Source of the DNA: Castanea sativa
Taxonomy: Eukaryota; Streptophyta; Magnoliopsida; Fagales; Fagaceae
Assembly (NCBI RefSeq): GCF_040712315.1
Contig: NC_134020.1
Span: 45,803,751-45,867,750, forward strand
Reading direction: 5' to 3'
DNA: 64,000 nt
Below are positions 12,633-24,257 of the stretch, one piece after another. The position numbers and the translations under genes were made by a program. The notes beneath the pieces were generated by a model. The model was given only the letters and a program-made list of their open reading frames with translations, was not told where the DNA came from and did no database searches. Within the stretch, counting starts at the first letter, position 1, and every line of letters starts with the position of its first letter.

Positions 12633-15010
12633 CTTATGTATCTAATTAAACACGCTGGCAAGGCAACTGTGAAGAAGGCACAGAGGCCAGAAGAATTTAT
12701 GGGAAGAAGTATACACATGCCGAAAGGAGGAAACAAAATGAAAGGCCAAAAGGAGTTGCAGAGTATGATTTTCAGTGTTTTTGGTCAACAGGGTATGAAT
12801 TTCAACTGAACCCACGTGATGAGATAAAGACTCAAGGGGGTTGCAATGTGAAAGACTTTTACCAATGGGATAATGATAACATTAGTAGCAGTACTAACAA
12901 GACCGGTAAAAGAGATTTCTGAATGATACTTATAATGATCATGAAGGTGGTGCAAATTTTCAAATCATGAATTTCTTGAATCAGAATTAGGCTGCTGTAA
13001 AAAAACATATAGGCCAAAGCAAAAAAAAGAGGCTTTCACTATCTTCATCCCAAAGGGTGCACATAACCCCATAAAATTTAAGAATAGCAAAGAAGCACAA
13101 AATGTAACCAAAAAATAATAATAATAAATTAAGGATACTTGAATTAAATATGGAGACAATTATAATGCTTCACGTTAATCCAAGGTGACACACCATACTC
13201 AAAAGAAGTTTCCAGGGTTATGCTTAAGAGTCATTCAGGTATGAAAGGAATGATAGAGCTCAAACAAAAAGGAGAAAAGCCACAAAAATGGTCCAATTGT
13301 AGAAAATAATACAGTTCCAAATAAACGTACCAATTTTGTGCACCTTCCTGCAATAAATTTAGACATATAAGTTGAGATCAGGTATTTGATATGGACATTA
13401 TAGACATGTTTTACATAACCAGTACATACAGTATCAATAATTAAAAATTTATTAAAAAAAAAATTAAATTCTTACAATATCTCGTGAGAAGTAACATAAC
13501 CCAATACTTAGACTACTAATCATAAGACACAGGAGAGTCAATAAAAAATAGTGTGCCATCTTCGTTTACAGACTACACAGTACATTCTTGATAAAGCAGA
13601 GAAGCAATATAAATCCACTATAAATTAATTTCATTATTTAAGGCAACTACGGACCATCTCAAATAGCATACATGAAGTATATGATACCAAACTGTTATCC
13701 TAGGACTATATAACATACAAGAAATATTCAATTGTCTACCATAACCCAATTAAGCCAAATCCTTCCCTTGATTATAAGAACCAATCTAAAATTCAAAACC
13801 CTAGAATATCCAAGTCAAATATATGTCCCACCAAAACACAATAACAATCATTTACCAAATTCACCCAATTACTCATATTAAATCTACACGCATGAACTTT
13901 TTTTTTTAACTTGATACCGACAAAGGGTTATCCGTTCAGAACATTATATTCTTCCACCATATCATCAGATCATAGATTGACACTCCTTAAGAAAGTTTAT
14001 AAATAATTTCACTCATTTGTGTATATTAAAAAAAAAGTTGCAAAGTTTTCATATCCAGCAAGTTCCTTCAAAATGTGAGAGAGCAATAAATAAACGTGCA
14101 ATGTCCCTCTCTACCATAACCAGAATTATAAATGTAACAGTAAACATGTTTTTTCATATAATAAGGATTTCGAGCTCCTTGATGAAAACATCTTATTATA
14201 CCATTTTTAAAACCAGAATGAATAGACATTTTCTTCTGCAAACATCTAAAAATTGGTTATAAATTTGTGGGTTCCATAAGCCTTTCCATTTAAGGAAATC
14301 ATTGACATGGCCAAATGACATATTTTTTGGAAAACAGGACCCCTTCAGAAGATCCATATAGAATACAAATCCCTACTAACTACCAGGTTACCAGTAAGAA
14401 ACAGTAATATAATGCCAATATAATTTCCCCCCAATCGTTTTTTTATTATTATCGAGCTAGATAAACAAAATTAACCTACCCAAAAGAGTAAACAAACTAT
14501 ATCTCCATAAACACACACTGACACACACAAAAATTAGAATCATAACAGGTACAAATCCAATCAAGTTCAAGTCCAAAGTTCCTCACACTTGAGGAGCTAA
14601 AAATTCATGTATCTCAAAAAACTCATGCAATAGCACACCAAACCAAACCATACCACACCCTACAAATTAAAAACTAAAAAAAGCTCCAAACTTTGGAAAC
14701 CCCAGTTGAAATGCGAAAAACCCATCTCTTAAATAACAAAACTAAGCTCAATCTGCATTCAATTTCAACAAAAAAAAGAGTCACATTATGTTGCCACCAT
14801 GACAATCACACCCCAACATATCAAACACATAAAAAAAAAAACAAAAACAAAAAAAGGAAAAAGACAAAAGGTAAGATTTTTATCACAGAAAAGGCAAATT
14901 CTAGAGAGAGAAAGTGAGAGTTTTAGAGAGAGAGAGTGTGTACCGGAGAAGCTACCTGCGGAGACTTTTTTGAATGTTAAAGTTTGAACAGCGAAAACTC
15001 GGAAAAACTG
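12633..15010 (-). promoter_or_regulatory. Probable 5' UTR with leader intron(s) and promoter of the LIF2-like gene
   Basis: No protein-like frame is present upstream of the ATG at 12632. On the minus strand, 14956-15010 ends in a good donor (CCGCAG then GTAGCTTC at 14955), and a CT-rich tract with a CTCTCTCTCTAG acceptor-like site lies near 14900. This suggests a non-coding first exon about 2.3 kb upstream of the start codon, common for plant RNA-binding protein genes. It is inferred from splice-site appearance only. Confidence 0.4.
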
Positions 15011-17174
15011 CAAGATCCAATTATTTTTTGCTTTTAGTATGTAATAAAAAATAATTATTGCTTTTTTATTTTTTATTTTTTTATTATTTACGGATAAGAA
15101 TCCCTAGACTAACAGTAATTACCTTATGAGCCCAACACAAAGAGAGAGTTTTATGTAAATTTTGGGGGGTCCCCAATTTTTGTGAAGGGGATTTTGTAAT
15201 GATTATTAATTATGCAGAAGATTTATTAACTTTTATTTTTTGCCAAATTGGGGCTCCCTTATATTATTTTACAATTTTGACCAAAAATTGAAGGTCTCTC
15301 ATTGTAGAAATTGGGTTTTGTGAGCAGTAATTATCAGGCCGGGTATGCTTTCAACGGTAAAATATATTAATATAGAGGGATATTGTTGGAATACTCTTCC
15401 AAACATATATAAGTTTCAATATTAAATAATAATAGGAATTTAGGATAATGGGTCATTTATAATAAGTCATGGCCTAGTTAATGGTTTTTATTTTTTAGAT
15501 GCAACAAAATTTTTAATTTTTTGGTATTTGCTTCAAAATGATCGTTATTTAGTCTTTACCACCTTAATTCTTAGTTATAAAAAAATAAAAAGCTCAATTC
15601 AAACTCATTTCTTACGATATGTTCTACTTATAAAAAAACAAGTGTAATTTTCTTGTCAATGACAAATGATTAGGAAAGATTTTCTTTTAATTTTTCTTTT
15701 TTCCATTTAAAATTTACAAACTTTAAATCTCTAAATCTTCCTATAAAATTTTTTTTTTTTTAAACTTAAGCAACATGTTTTTTCTTTTATTATGAGTTTG
15801 TATTAAATTTGTAACAATAACAATATAAATCATGTTTTTTTTTTAAGCGGTTTAAGTGGATTGAATTTGTGTCAATCAAACATGTTTAATGTTATGTAGG
15901 TTGAAATGAGTCAAGTCACATTCATATCAACCCAACACGACTTGTTTATTAAGCGTGTCAAAGGAGAAGTTTCGTGTCAACCCGTTTCATTAGCAATTCG
16001 TGCTAGGGGTGAAGAATCATGACACAATTATTAAATGAGTCAAGTTCAAGTTGAGTCATTTAGTCGAATACCTTTATCTCAACACCAGTGGCGGCTCCAA
16101 AAAGTTTTTTCAAGGTAGTCATTAAAAACACATAATTTTAAAAAATTTATTAATAATAAAACTTGAATATATTAACATCACAAAATAAAAACATATTCAA
16201 ATACATAAAGTTTTAAAATTTTCTTTCACAAGTTTTCATATTTTTAAATTGTTGTGATATGATAATTTCACTATTAATATTATCAACTACATCTTTTTTA
16301 ATATACACAAACAAGCAATTATTAAGCTACTAATCTCCTATTCAATTACTAACATATTGCCTAAATGAGTACTAATATAAACAAAATACATTATCTTTTT
16401 GAAAAAATATATAATGTAAATCCAACAAATTCGGCTAAAGACTAAAGCAAATACTAACCGACTAGCTATTTGAAAAGTGTGCATTTTTTATATAAAAAAA
16501 ATAGCAATTTTAAAATATGTCAGTTGAAACACAATTTAAAAAATCACAATTAAATGTTTGATTTGAGATTTTAGGCTAATATGTTTGTTTGAGCAATTTT
16601 TTAGAAGTGTTATGTTCACAGCATTTTTACAATACTTTCACAACAAAACATAGATTGTAAGTTTTTACTGGTTCTAATTTGAACTTACCACTGAAATTAT
16701 TTTCCATTCATCAGTAACAACTTGTTATTTAGGATTTGATACGAAAATATTATGAAAATAACATTTCTTGGAATTTTTTTTCAGCATTCAATGGACAAAA
16801 TTTTTGGTGGGGTTGAATTTTATTTTTAATGGGCTCAATTCTTATTAAGGGAGTTCAAGTGTTTTTTTTAGGGTGGTCAAGTTTTTTTTTCTAGAGTGGT
16901 CAAAAGACCCATATTAATTAAAAACTCAAATTTTTTTTAAGTTATATTTAAAAAAAAAAAATTCAAGGTGGTCCTATGACCACCCTGATTAACACTTGGC
17001 ATCGCAAATACTCGACATGACACAAACATGACACGCTAACCTGAATTGACACTTATATTATAAACCAATGATAATGAAATCCTTTGTAATGTCCCATATC
17101 AATAGTTAACCGATTTTTCCTTTAATAATAGACTCAAGTTCTAAATCCCCTCCCCCAATTACACTATCAAGTAT

Positions 17175-17230
<56 letters not shown>

Positions 17231-17462
17231 TATCAAAGTTTTTATTTTTTTTTATTTTTATAGCCAATAAAAAGTTGTTTAGCATCTGAATTACGCATTT
17301 CAAACACAAGATTTAAATCCCTATTTATTAGATTTATTAAAAGGAACAAAGTGCAAACTTTTCATACACCTTTTTCTCTTTGCCAAACGCTATTCCTATT
17401 CCTCGAAGGCGAGATGCACATAGCTCTTTTTTGTGACAGGGGGACTCAATTGTAAGCTGATA
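15011..17462. other. AT-rich spacer with old transposon remnants
   Basis: No coding region. From 15880 to 17060 there are phrases typical of decayed plant transposons: ACGACTTGTTTATTAAGCGTG and GACACGCTAACCTGAATTG flank a segment running from CAGTGGCGGCTCC (16086) to GTGGTCCTATGACCACC (16968). No terminal repeats or target duplication could be fixed. An (AT)n run of about 24 units is at 17180-17226. Confidence 0.45.
17180..17226. repeat. (AT)n microsatellite
   Basis: Uninterrupted AT dinucleotide run of about 47 bp in the spacer between the two RRM genes. Any long frame across it is an artefact of the repeat. Confidence 0.95.
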
Positions 17463-18311
17463 GGGGTGTTTGGATTTTCAGTTTCTATCCCTCATAACTT
17501 TGTTTCCATCTCTCATAACTCATGGCTGAGGGGTGTGTTTGGCATTGTTTCTATCACTTAATTCTCTGATTTTTGAGTGATGAGTTATGAAAATTGAAAA
17601 CACATTTTAGGTGTTTTCAAGTTATGAAAACAGAGTTATGATGACATTTTTGTAAATATACACACATTGAGGGACTCACCCAGCCGCAACTTTTGATTTT
17701 TTTTTTCACTGGGTTCGGTGTGTGTGGTCTTCTTCTTCTTCATTTTTTCTTTTTCCTTTCACACTGGTCTTCTTCTTCTTCTTTTTCCTTTCACGCTTGG
17801 TTTGGTCTGGTCTTCTTCATCTTTTTTTTCTTCTTCTTTTCTTTCATTTTCACATTGTGTTTCTGGTTTTTTTTTTTTTTTTCACCGGGTTTGGTGAGTT
17901 TGAGTGGTCTTCTTCTTCTTCTTTTTTTCTTTTTCCTTTCACACTGGTCTTTCTTCTTCTTTTTTTCTTTTCCCTTTCCCGTTGGGTTTGGTCTAGTCTT
18001 TTTCATCTTTTTTTTTTTTCATCTTTTCTTTCCTTTTCACATTGTGTTTCTAGGTATTTTTTTTTTTTTTTTTTTCACTGGGTTTGGTGAGCTTGGGTAT
18101 TGGGGGTGGAAGGAAAAAAGAAAAGAAAAGTAAAAGCTACACCAAGTCAATCCTTGGATCTTACAAAAAAGTAAAAAAATTGAGTGATGAGAAGCTGAGT
18201 GAAGTGTGCCAAACAGGTAGGTATAGGAAATTAGGGTATTTTAAGTGATGAGTGACGAAAATTGAGTGAAGAGTAATGAGTGATGAAAAAAAAAAAACCA
18301 AACAACAGGCC
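17463..18311. mobile_element. MITE-like non-autonomous DNA element
   Basis: The left end reads GGGGTGTTTGGATTTTCAG. The right end, read on the other strand, is GGCCTGTTGTTTGGTTTT. Both ends are followed by repeated CTCATAACT/CTCATCACT words, and both contain a second internal GTTTGGCA. Imperfect GTTTGG termini with subterminal repeats are typical of plant MITEs of hAT-like style. The centre is a polypyrimidine tandem repeat. No target duplication was confirmed. Confidence 0.5.
17707..18095 (+). repeat. Tandem repeat of about 176-193 bp, polypyrimidine
   Basis: A unit starting CACTGGGTTCGGTG at 17707 recurs as CACCGGGTTTGGTGAG at 17883, and a third start CACTGGGTTTGGTGAG is at 18076. Between them lie matching CTTCTTCTTC and poly-T tracts and TTTTCACATTGTGTTTCT. 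Almost every base is T or C on this strand. Long Phe/Ser/Leu frames over it are repeat artefacts. Confidence 0.8.
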
Positions 18312-19739
18312 TCTCTCTAATAAATAAGCAAAAATGGGCTTCGCTCATCCATTTTAGTACTTATTTTACACACATTTTGTCTCCTTGGCTTTGTGAAGGT
18401 TAGAAAAAAAAAAAAAGATTAAATAGAATTTCAACATATGGAGTCTACTTTATGATGAGTGCTATTTTTTATCAGATTAAGACGCATATTAGTTTCTGGT
18501 GTTGGCGGTGTTTGAACCTCTTATCTCTTAACTACACGAACTAGCTAAACAATTAGAAAGTTTACTTAATTATCTGACTAGCTATATTACCTAACATCTG
18601 CCTCTGTACCAACCCACATGTGATTGCCTTTATGAAAGGACTATCATAATATCATTTTTATTTTTAGGGAGGATTATCATAATATTTTTGGCATGAGTAT
18701 ATTATCCAATTCAGATGCCAGCTCCCAAGTCGTCCAGGCCACTTCCACATAAAAATGGTTTTACTCCCAAGTAAGACAAACATCTTTGCATATTTTTTTA
18801 TAGGAATCTTACCCTTTAGAGTTTAGACATGGTTATAGCCAGCAAGCGAGAATAGAGTTAGAAATGAAATATTCCTTATCGCCATTCAGTTGTTTGATGG
18901 TGTTTTCATTACTAGAAGATTATTTCTTACCAAAATATCTGGAATATGTATTTTCTAACCCGCATAAGAGCTAAAAAAGATCCCAACATTAGTAATGTTT
19001 TTACTTCTCGCATGAATGATAAATCTTACCATGAATTTAATTATGAAACATTCCATCACCTCCCTATTAATATCCTAAGGCTTACAATAAAAGGGGTCAA
19101 ACCTCTCACGACATGCTTGTCTTTGACAACGGTCCTCTTTTAGCTTCTTTTTCACCTCCTTCGCTGACCACACACCCTTGCCCTCCATCTCCATGGCATG
19201 GCTACGACATTGTTTTTCCTATATCAATAGTTAGATTGATTTAAGAAAAAGGGTCAAGACTGACATCTCTTGATGTACTCATCTTTCACCCTTGTGCTCC
19301 CTTAGCTGTGGTCTTGGACACAACTCTCTGGCAAGTGGCAACCATTTATATGCCAAACTCACTAGATGGACTTCCACCATTCTCATATGTACACAATCTC
19401 TGCTATGCCAATGCCAAATAGGGGGAAAATATGTAACAACATCATTCATCTCTTTAAGTTCAATGGTTTTGTCAAGACTCCATAATTAGTTAAATGCTTT
19501 GCAGCAATTTGTATAAATAGTTAAATCCCATTGAAAAGGATAAATTACCATCAAATGCTATGGACTCAATGGAAAGAATTGGTTCTAAAAGTGATGTCCA
19601 GAAGTTCCACAGGCAAGGAGTGATCAAAAGCTTACGAAAGCAATAGAATTAAACAAGCTACACATAAAATATCTGACCATTCATGCGCTAGTCTTTCCAA
19701 CATTATTGCATGTATATCAAGAAGACTTGAAAGTTAATA
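18312..19739. other. Intergenic spacer, no gene seen
   Basis: AT-rich, with no frame showing protein-like composition and no clear element ends. The part nearest 19740 is probably 3' UTR of the minus-strand RRM gene. Confidence 0.5.
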
Positions 19740-22700
19740 TCAGCTATCACCTGCTGGCTCTGGGGGTCCTCTCGCTACTCGCATAACAGAATCAAAATGT
19801 CTACTTGGCCTTGCAGGGTCTACAAAAATGGCACGTCCATCTAGAAACTGCAAACATTATCACTGTTCACATTATTAAATGAACTGGGGAAAAAAAACAG
19901 AGGAGGAGGAGGAGATCATGTAATCTTGCCTTCCCATTCATGTCTGTCAAGGCCCTCTTGGCTTCATCCTCTTTAGCAAAACTCACATACCCGTAACCTT
20001 TTGATCTGTTTCTGACTTTATCCCTTATTATTTTAGCTGGAAAAGGAGAAGAGCTGGATGACAAAAGATTATTGATATGGAAAAATACATTGATGCTAGG
20101 GTTGGCAGTAACAGTAGTTACCTTCAGTAACTTCACCAAATTTTGAAAAGGCTTCAGCTAATGTCTCTTCTGTGGTGGAGAAAGATATATCTGCAACAAA
20201 TTCAAAACCAAAAAAGAAAAAAATTAGAAGCATACATGCAACAAATTCATAAGGTATGAATAGCAAAAGAGTTGTAAAGCTGGGTGTGTCAAAGGATATA
20301 GCTCCAAGAGTGAAGAACATGCTGTAATATTGTTTACTCAAGAGTAATATTGTATGGCCTAAATATTCTAGATACATTACACATACATGTGTAAAAGTGT
20401 GTCATGTATGACATTCAAGATATTCCATCGAAATATCATAGCAAAGTTCATCTGCTATTCCCAATTTAAATATTGCAATAGCATAGTTTCTTTATGTATC
20501 AGAATTAAGCTCAAAGGGGACAGAAAAAAGTTATCAGATGAAATTAAACTTTGATAAGCAAAAGCTGCAAAACCCTGCTTTGACAATGGGTATATAGTAC
20601 AGTGTAGACAACTAAACAAATTATACCCTGTATCCAGCTTAGAAATAAGTTAAAAATGGCCCTAAGCGGATACACACTCAGCAGCCATCCTTCTACAGAT
20701 TAATAGATGTTTATAATGAGAATCTGATAAAAGGGGTTGCAGTAGGTTGTTAAACTATGTATCAAAATTTTGGACTCAACAATATCCTTGTGCCTATCTG
20801 GAAAATATAATTCCTGAAGCATTGCAATAAAGCTTAATTCTGATTGAGGTTTAACCGTTATGAACCTCAAGCATAAAATTTCAGTCATATTTTCATCAGG
20901 CAGGTAATAAGATGAAGTATAGTACATCCTCAGCAAATGCAAGAACAAGGGTCTGTAGTACAACCACCAAATAACTTTCCCATGAATAAAGAGTGTGGTT
21001 TTGAAGTCTTCAAATCTTATCATATACAAGTAAAACATGAAAAAATTGTCGATCTCTATTAGGAACATAACACAATAGAAACCCTTTGTTGACTTGAGGG
21101 TCATAAATGATAATTGCTCATCTTTCTAACCTCTACCCTTCTCTTTTGATGACTTAAAATCTATAAATGTATGGTTAAAAAATTGAAAATTTATGACTTC
21201 CACTTTACAACTGGTCAGAACTCAATCCTAATGCAATGGAACAGGATTTTCAGTTCAATTGTACCAGTTCCTGTTTTATACAATAACATGCGCACGCATA
21301 ATTGGAAAGAGGACTGAAAAGATTTCTTTTCAATTTAGTCCTACATAATTTTCCAAAACCTAATACCCTAAAAGCTAGATATAAAGCATAATTACCAGTA
21401 TATTTTTTTTTTGATAAGTAAAAATGATATATATTCAAGAACACTACCTTATGCAAAAAAACATAGGGCAGAGAGAAAAATACAAAGGGAAATGAAAGCG
21501 AAGAAGGAAAAAAGAAAAGAAAAGATACTAATTATACAAGAGCGAGCTAAGGAAAGTAGGGAGAGAATCACTAAAAGTGAGTCCCCAAGCCCTAGCCCAG
21601 TCAAACAGAGAGCCACTAAAAGAAGCCAATAGCTGGTCATCCGAGCTATCCATGTCCTCAAAAGTCCTCCTGTTTCACTCCCTCCAAATGCACCACATTA
21701 AGCACAATGGAGCTAAATTCCAAATACTAGATGAATGCTTTTCAGGCCAATTCCACCAACCAAAAAGAGTATCTGCAACCGATCTTGACAAGACTCAAGA
21801 GATCTAAACACCAAACTCCACAACCGATAAGCCTTACCACAATGAAGTAACAAATGATCCACCGTCTCTCCATTGCAACGACACATGATGCACCAGTCAA
21901 CAAAATCCATCCTTCTACCTCCAAAATTGTCACCTGTAAGGATCCTATCCCATACAGCAGTCCACACAAAGAACAAAACACGCCGAGGAACCTTAATCTT
22001 CCAAACACCTTTCCAAGAAAAAATAATGGGCAAGGGACTCCTCAACTTATTGTAAAATGATCGGATATTAAAATCCTCATTCTTTGTCAACTTCCACCTC
22101 ATACGATCTCCATTCTCAATGGGAGGTAGATTTGAACCCAAGGTACGGAGAAATCCATCCACACCACCCATTTCCTAATCATTAGGTCTCCGAATAAAAT
22201 AAACATTCCAGCTTCTCCATTCCTCTATCCCCAACTGTTCAAGAGAAGAGGCCACTGATGCCTCTTTATAGGAAGCAATCCCATACACCCTCGGAAAAGT
22301 CAAATGAAGAGGCTAATAATATACACAGAGGCAATGGCAAAAGTTACTAGCATTATAGTAAATTTCAACAACTGTACAAAGCTCCCACTTTTGCAGCCTT
22401 ACCCAATTCTTTTTTTGTTTGGAAAGACTGATTCCCAAACTCAAACCCGCAACCCGACCCTTTTGGTGGAAGGCACTTGCCATCCCACCAATGTCCAACC
22501 TCTTTGGAAAGGCTGAGAAACCCTTCCTTTTTTTGTTTTGTAAATCACTATTTTTTTTTTGTAATTTAAGAATAAATTGCAAAGTAATGATAACAACTAG
22601 TGAATAGTTTAGTTAGCTAAGCAGTAAATGGTTTCATAATGTTGTCAATCAGGTGTAAAATGCTATGATTCTCATTCCCCACGTTTTCTCAGTATCAAAT

Positions 22701-22877
22701 GGAGGTATATAACGCTCAAAAAGAAAAACCTTAGTTACACAGAGAGAGAGAGAGAGAGGGGTGGTGCATACCTTTGACGAAAAGCTTAGAAGAGAATCCT
22801 CTGAAGAAGAATAGTTGAGGGTTGGGATGTGAGATATGGGTGTATAGGTCGTGGGATATTCCTCTTAAAGCTGCCAT
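19740..22877 (-). CDS. Organelle-type small RRM protein (S-RBP11-like)
   Basis: Minus-strand coding exons: 22877-22772, 20190-20122, 20036-19930 and 19847-19740, giving 129 aa. The N-terminus ([14 protein letters not shown], then Phe-rich FFFRGFSSK) is hydrophobic and basic without acidic residues until Asp10, as in mitochondrial or plastid transit peptides. A single RRM fills the rest: RNP2 LFVKDI (about 32-37) and RNP1 KGYGYVSF (about 71-78). The short tail [13 protein letters not shown] resembles the ARGPP tail of Arabidopsis S-RBP11-like proteins. The likely role is organelle RNA processing, an inference from family. Introns 1 and 2 are GT-AG. Intron 3 appears to use a GC donor (AAG then GCAAGA). 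Intron 1 (2.58 kb) holds a LINE fragment. Confidence 0.92.
21403..22315 (-). mobile_element. LINE 3' fragment (post-RT and zinc-knuckle region) with poly(A)
   Basis: On the minus strand, starting near 22312, the translation reads [35 protein letters not shown] and, after a stop near 22174, a 152-codon frame with [30 protein letters not shown] and the zf-RVT signature [18 protein letters not shown]. The element ends at about 21403 in a TACTTATCAAAAAAAA tail. It is 5'-truncated and disrupted, and lies in sense orientation in intron 1 of the small RRM gene. Confidence 0.85.
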
Positions 22878-23160
22878 TAGTGTCTAGTAAAAGGGCAACT
22901 GTGTCTGTGTCTGTGTCTGTGACTGTGAGTGTGTCTAGGTGAAGTGTGGAGAAGAAAGAGGCAATCGAGGACGAGGAGTTATTACTATTTCTATTTGTTG
23001 ATTAATCACTTTGCTGCAAAGCAATGCTTCATTCATCACTGATGAGACTCTATACCCAGAAGCTCACATCATTTGAGATACGTTCGTTTTTTTTAACCTG
23101 ATGTCAGTGGAGAATGGCCCAAAAGAAAAGGAAATTAATTCGGAAATGGGCTTTGGCATT
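22878..23160 (-). promoter_or_regulatory. Promoter/5' UTR of the small RRM gene with site II-type motifs
   Basis: GGCCCA (23116-23121) and TGGGCT (23147-23152) lie 240-275 bp upstream of the ATG. TGGGCY/GGCCCA (site II) elements are known to be enriched in plant promoters for organelle and ribosomal proteins bound by TCP factors. A GA-rich tract (22741-22759) lies just inside intron 1. Confidence 0.4.
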
Positions 23161-24243
23161 TCATGAGCAAGGTGCACAGTATTTTCCACACCCATCAACC
23201 CGATCAACCAGGCTAATCTGGCGGGTCCAAAAATCTCCGATTTTATACATCACATCACACGTGTACTTTTTTAAATATACTTTTTAACAAATACTTTATC
23301 TTTTATTTTAATTATTTTTTTTTTCCATGATAAAGAGAGTCGAGTGTGTGAGAAATATAATGATTTTTTTTTTATTGGTGTGAGAGAGTACACCAAATAT
23401 TTTTTTTAATCCCAAAAGTATGTTTAGGGAAGCTATAGTGCTCTCCATACCAAAAGAGTCACTGTAATCTGTAATTCATCCAAACAATTTTTCTAAGATT
23501 GTTGGAGTTTGATTTTAAGGGTTCAGTATATAATATGAAATGAATTTTGGGTTTTTCCTAGTCTATCGGGGATGCTCCTAGAATTGGGTTTTGAGATTAG
23601 ATTATTCAAACTAGGTTATCAATAAATTTTACCATTAATATGATTTTAATTTCTTAAAATTAGAATTTCACTAAAAAAAATACTTGCATTTTGAAATCTA
23701 CTCTAAAATAAAGTGGAACTTAGATCTGGTTTGTAAAAAGAAGTTGTAGAGAAAAAAAGAAGATACTAGAATGTTGTGTATAATTATATATCTCTCTATT
23801 ACATATGAGCGGCTTGTAAGACACACACCCTAATTCTCTAGGGTAGGCAAGAGTAGAAATTAAGTACCTTTTTCTTCTATAAATAAATATTTCAAGAAGC
23901 ATTGTATGATACAGATAGAAACGGTGCAATATTGAGAGACAATGAACAAAAGAGAGAAATATGCATTCAGTGTTAGAAATAATATGATGCGATAGATGTT
24001 TACTAGAAAAAAATAATTCAAATATAATCTTACTTTCATATTTCTGTTATAAAATAAAAAGGGAGGTAGTAAAACTAGAGTAACAATATATAAGATTTTT
24101 ATATATAAGTGGTCATCTACTTTATATTGTTATTGCTGAAGTACAAGTGATTCTTTCCTTTTGATACCTGTACATATTCTTTGCAACTACATACTATATA
24201 TATATATAGTAATGTAAAGTCAGTTGGTCTGAAGATAATAGGT
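23161..24243. other. AT-rich intergenic spacer
   Basis: No coding frame, RNA gene or intact element was seen. It ends at the left copy of the LINE target-site duplication (24244). Confidence 0.5.
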
Positions 24244-24257
24244 GAAATAGTATATTT
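24244..24257 (+). repeat. LINE target-site duplication, left copy
   Basis: GAAATAGTATATTT, identical to 28002-28015 on the other side of the LINE. Confidence 0.9.

Noticed and set aside
12172..12645. Long plus-strand Ser-, Phe- or Leu-rich frames opposite LIF2-like exon 1
   Set aside because: They are antisense shadows of the GAG/GAA repeats that encode the acidic tail; no independent signals.
17693..18133. Phe-rich and Lys-rich frames of 70-146 codons
   Set aside because: They arise from poly-T and CTT repeats in the tandem array.
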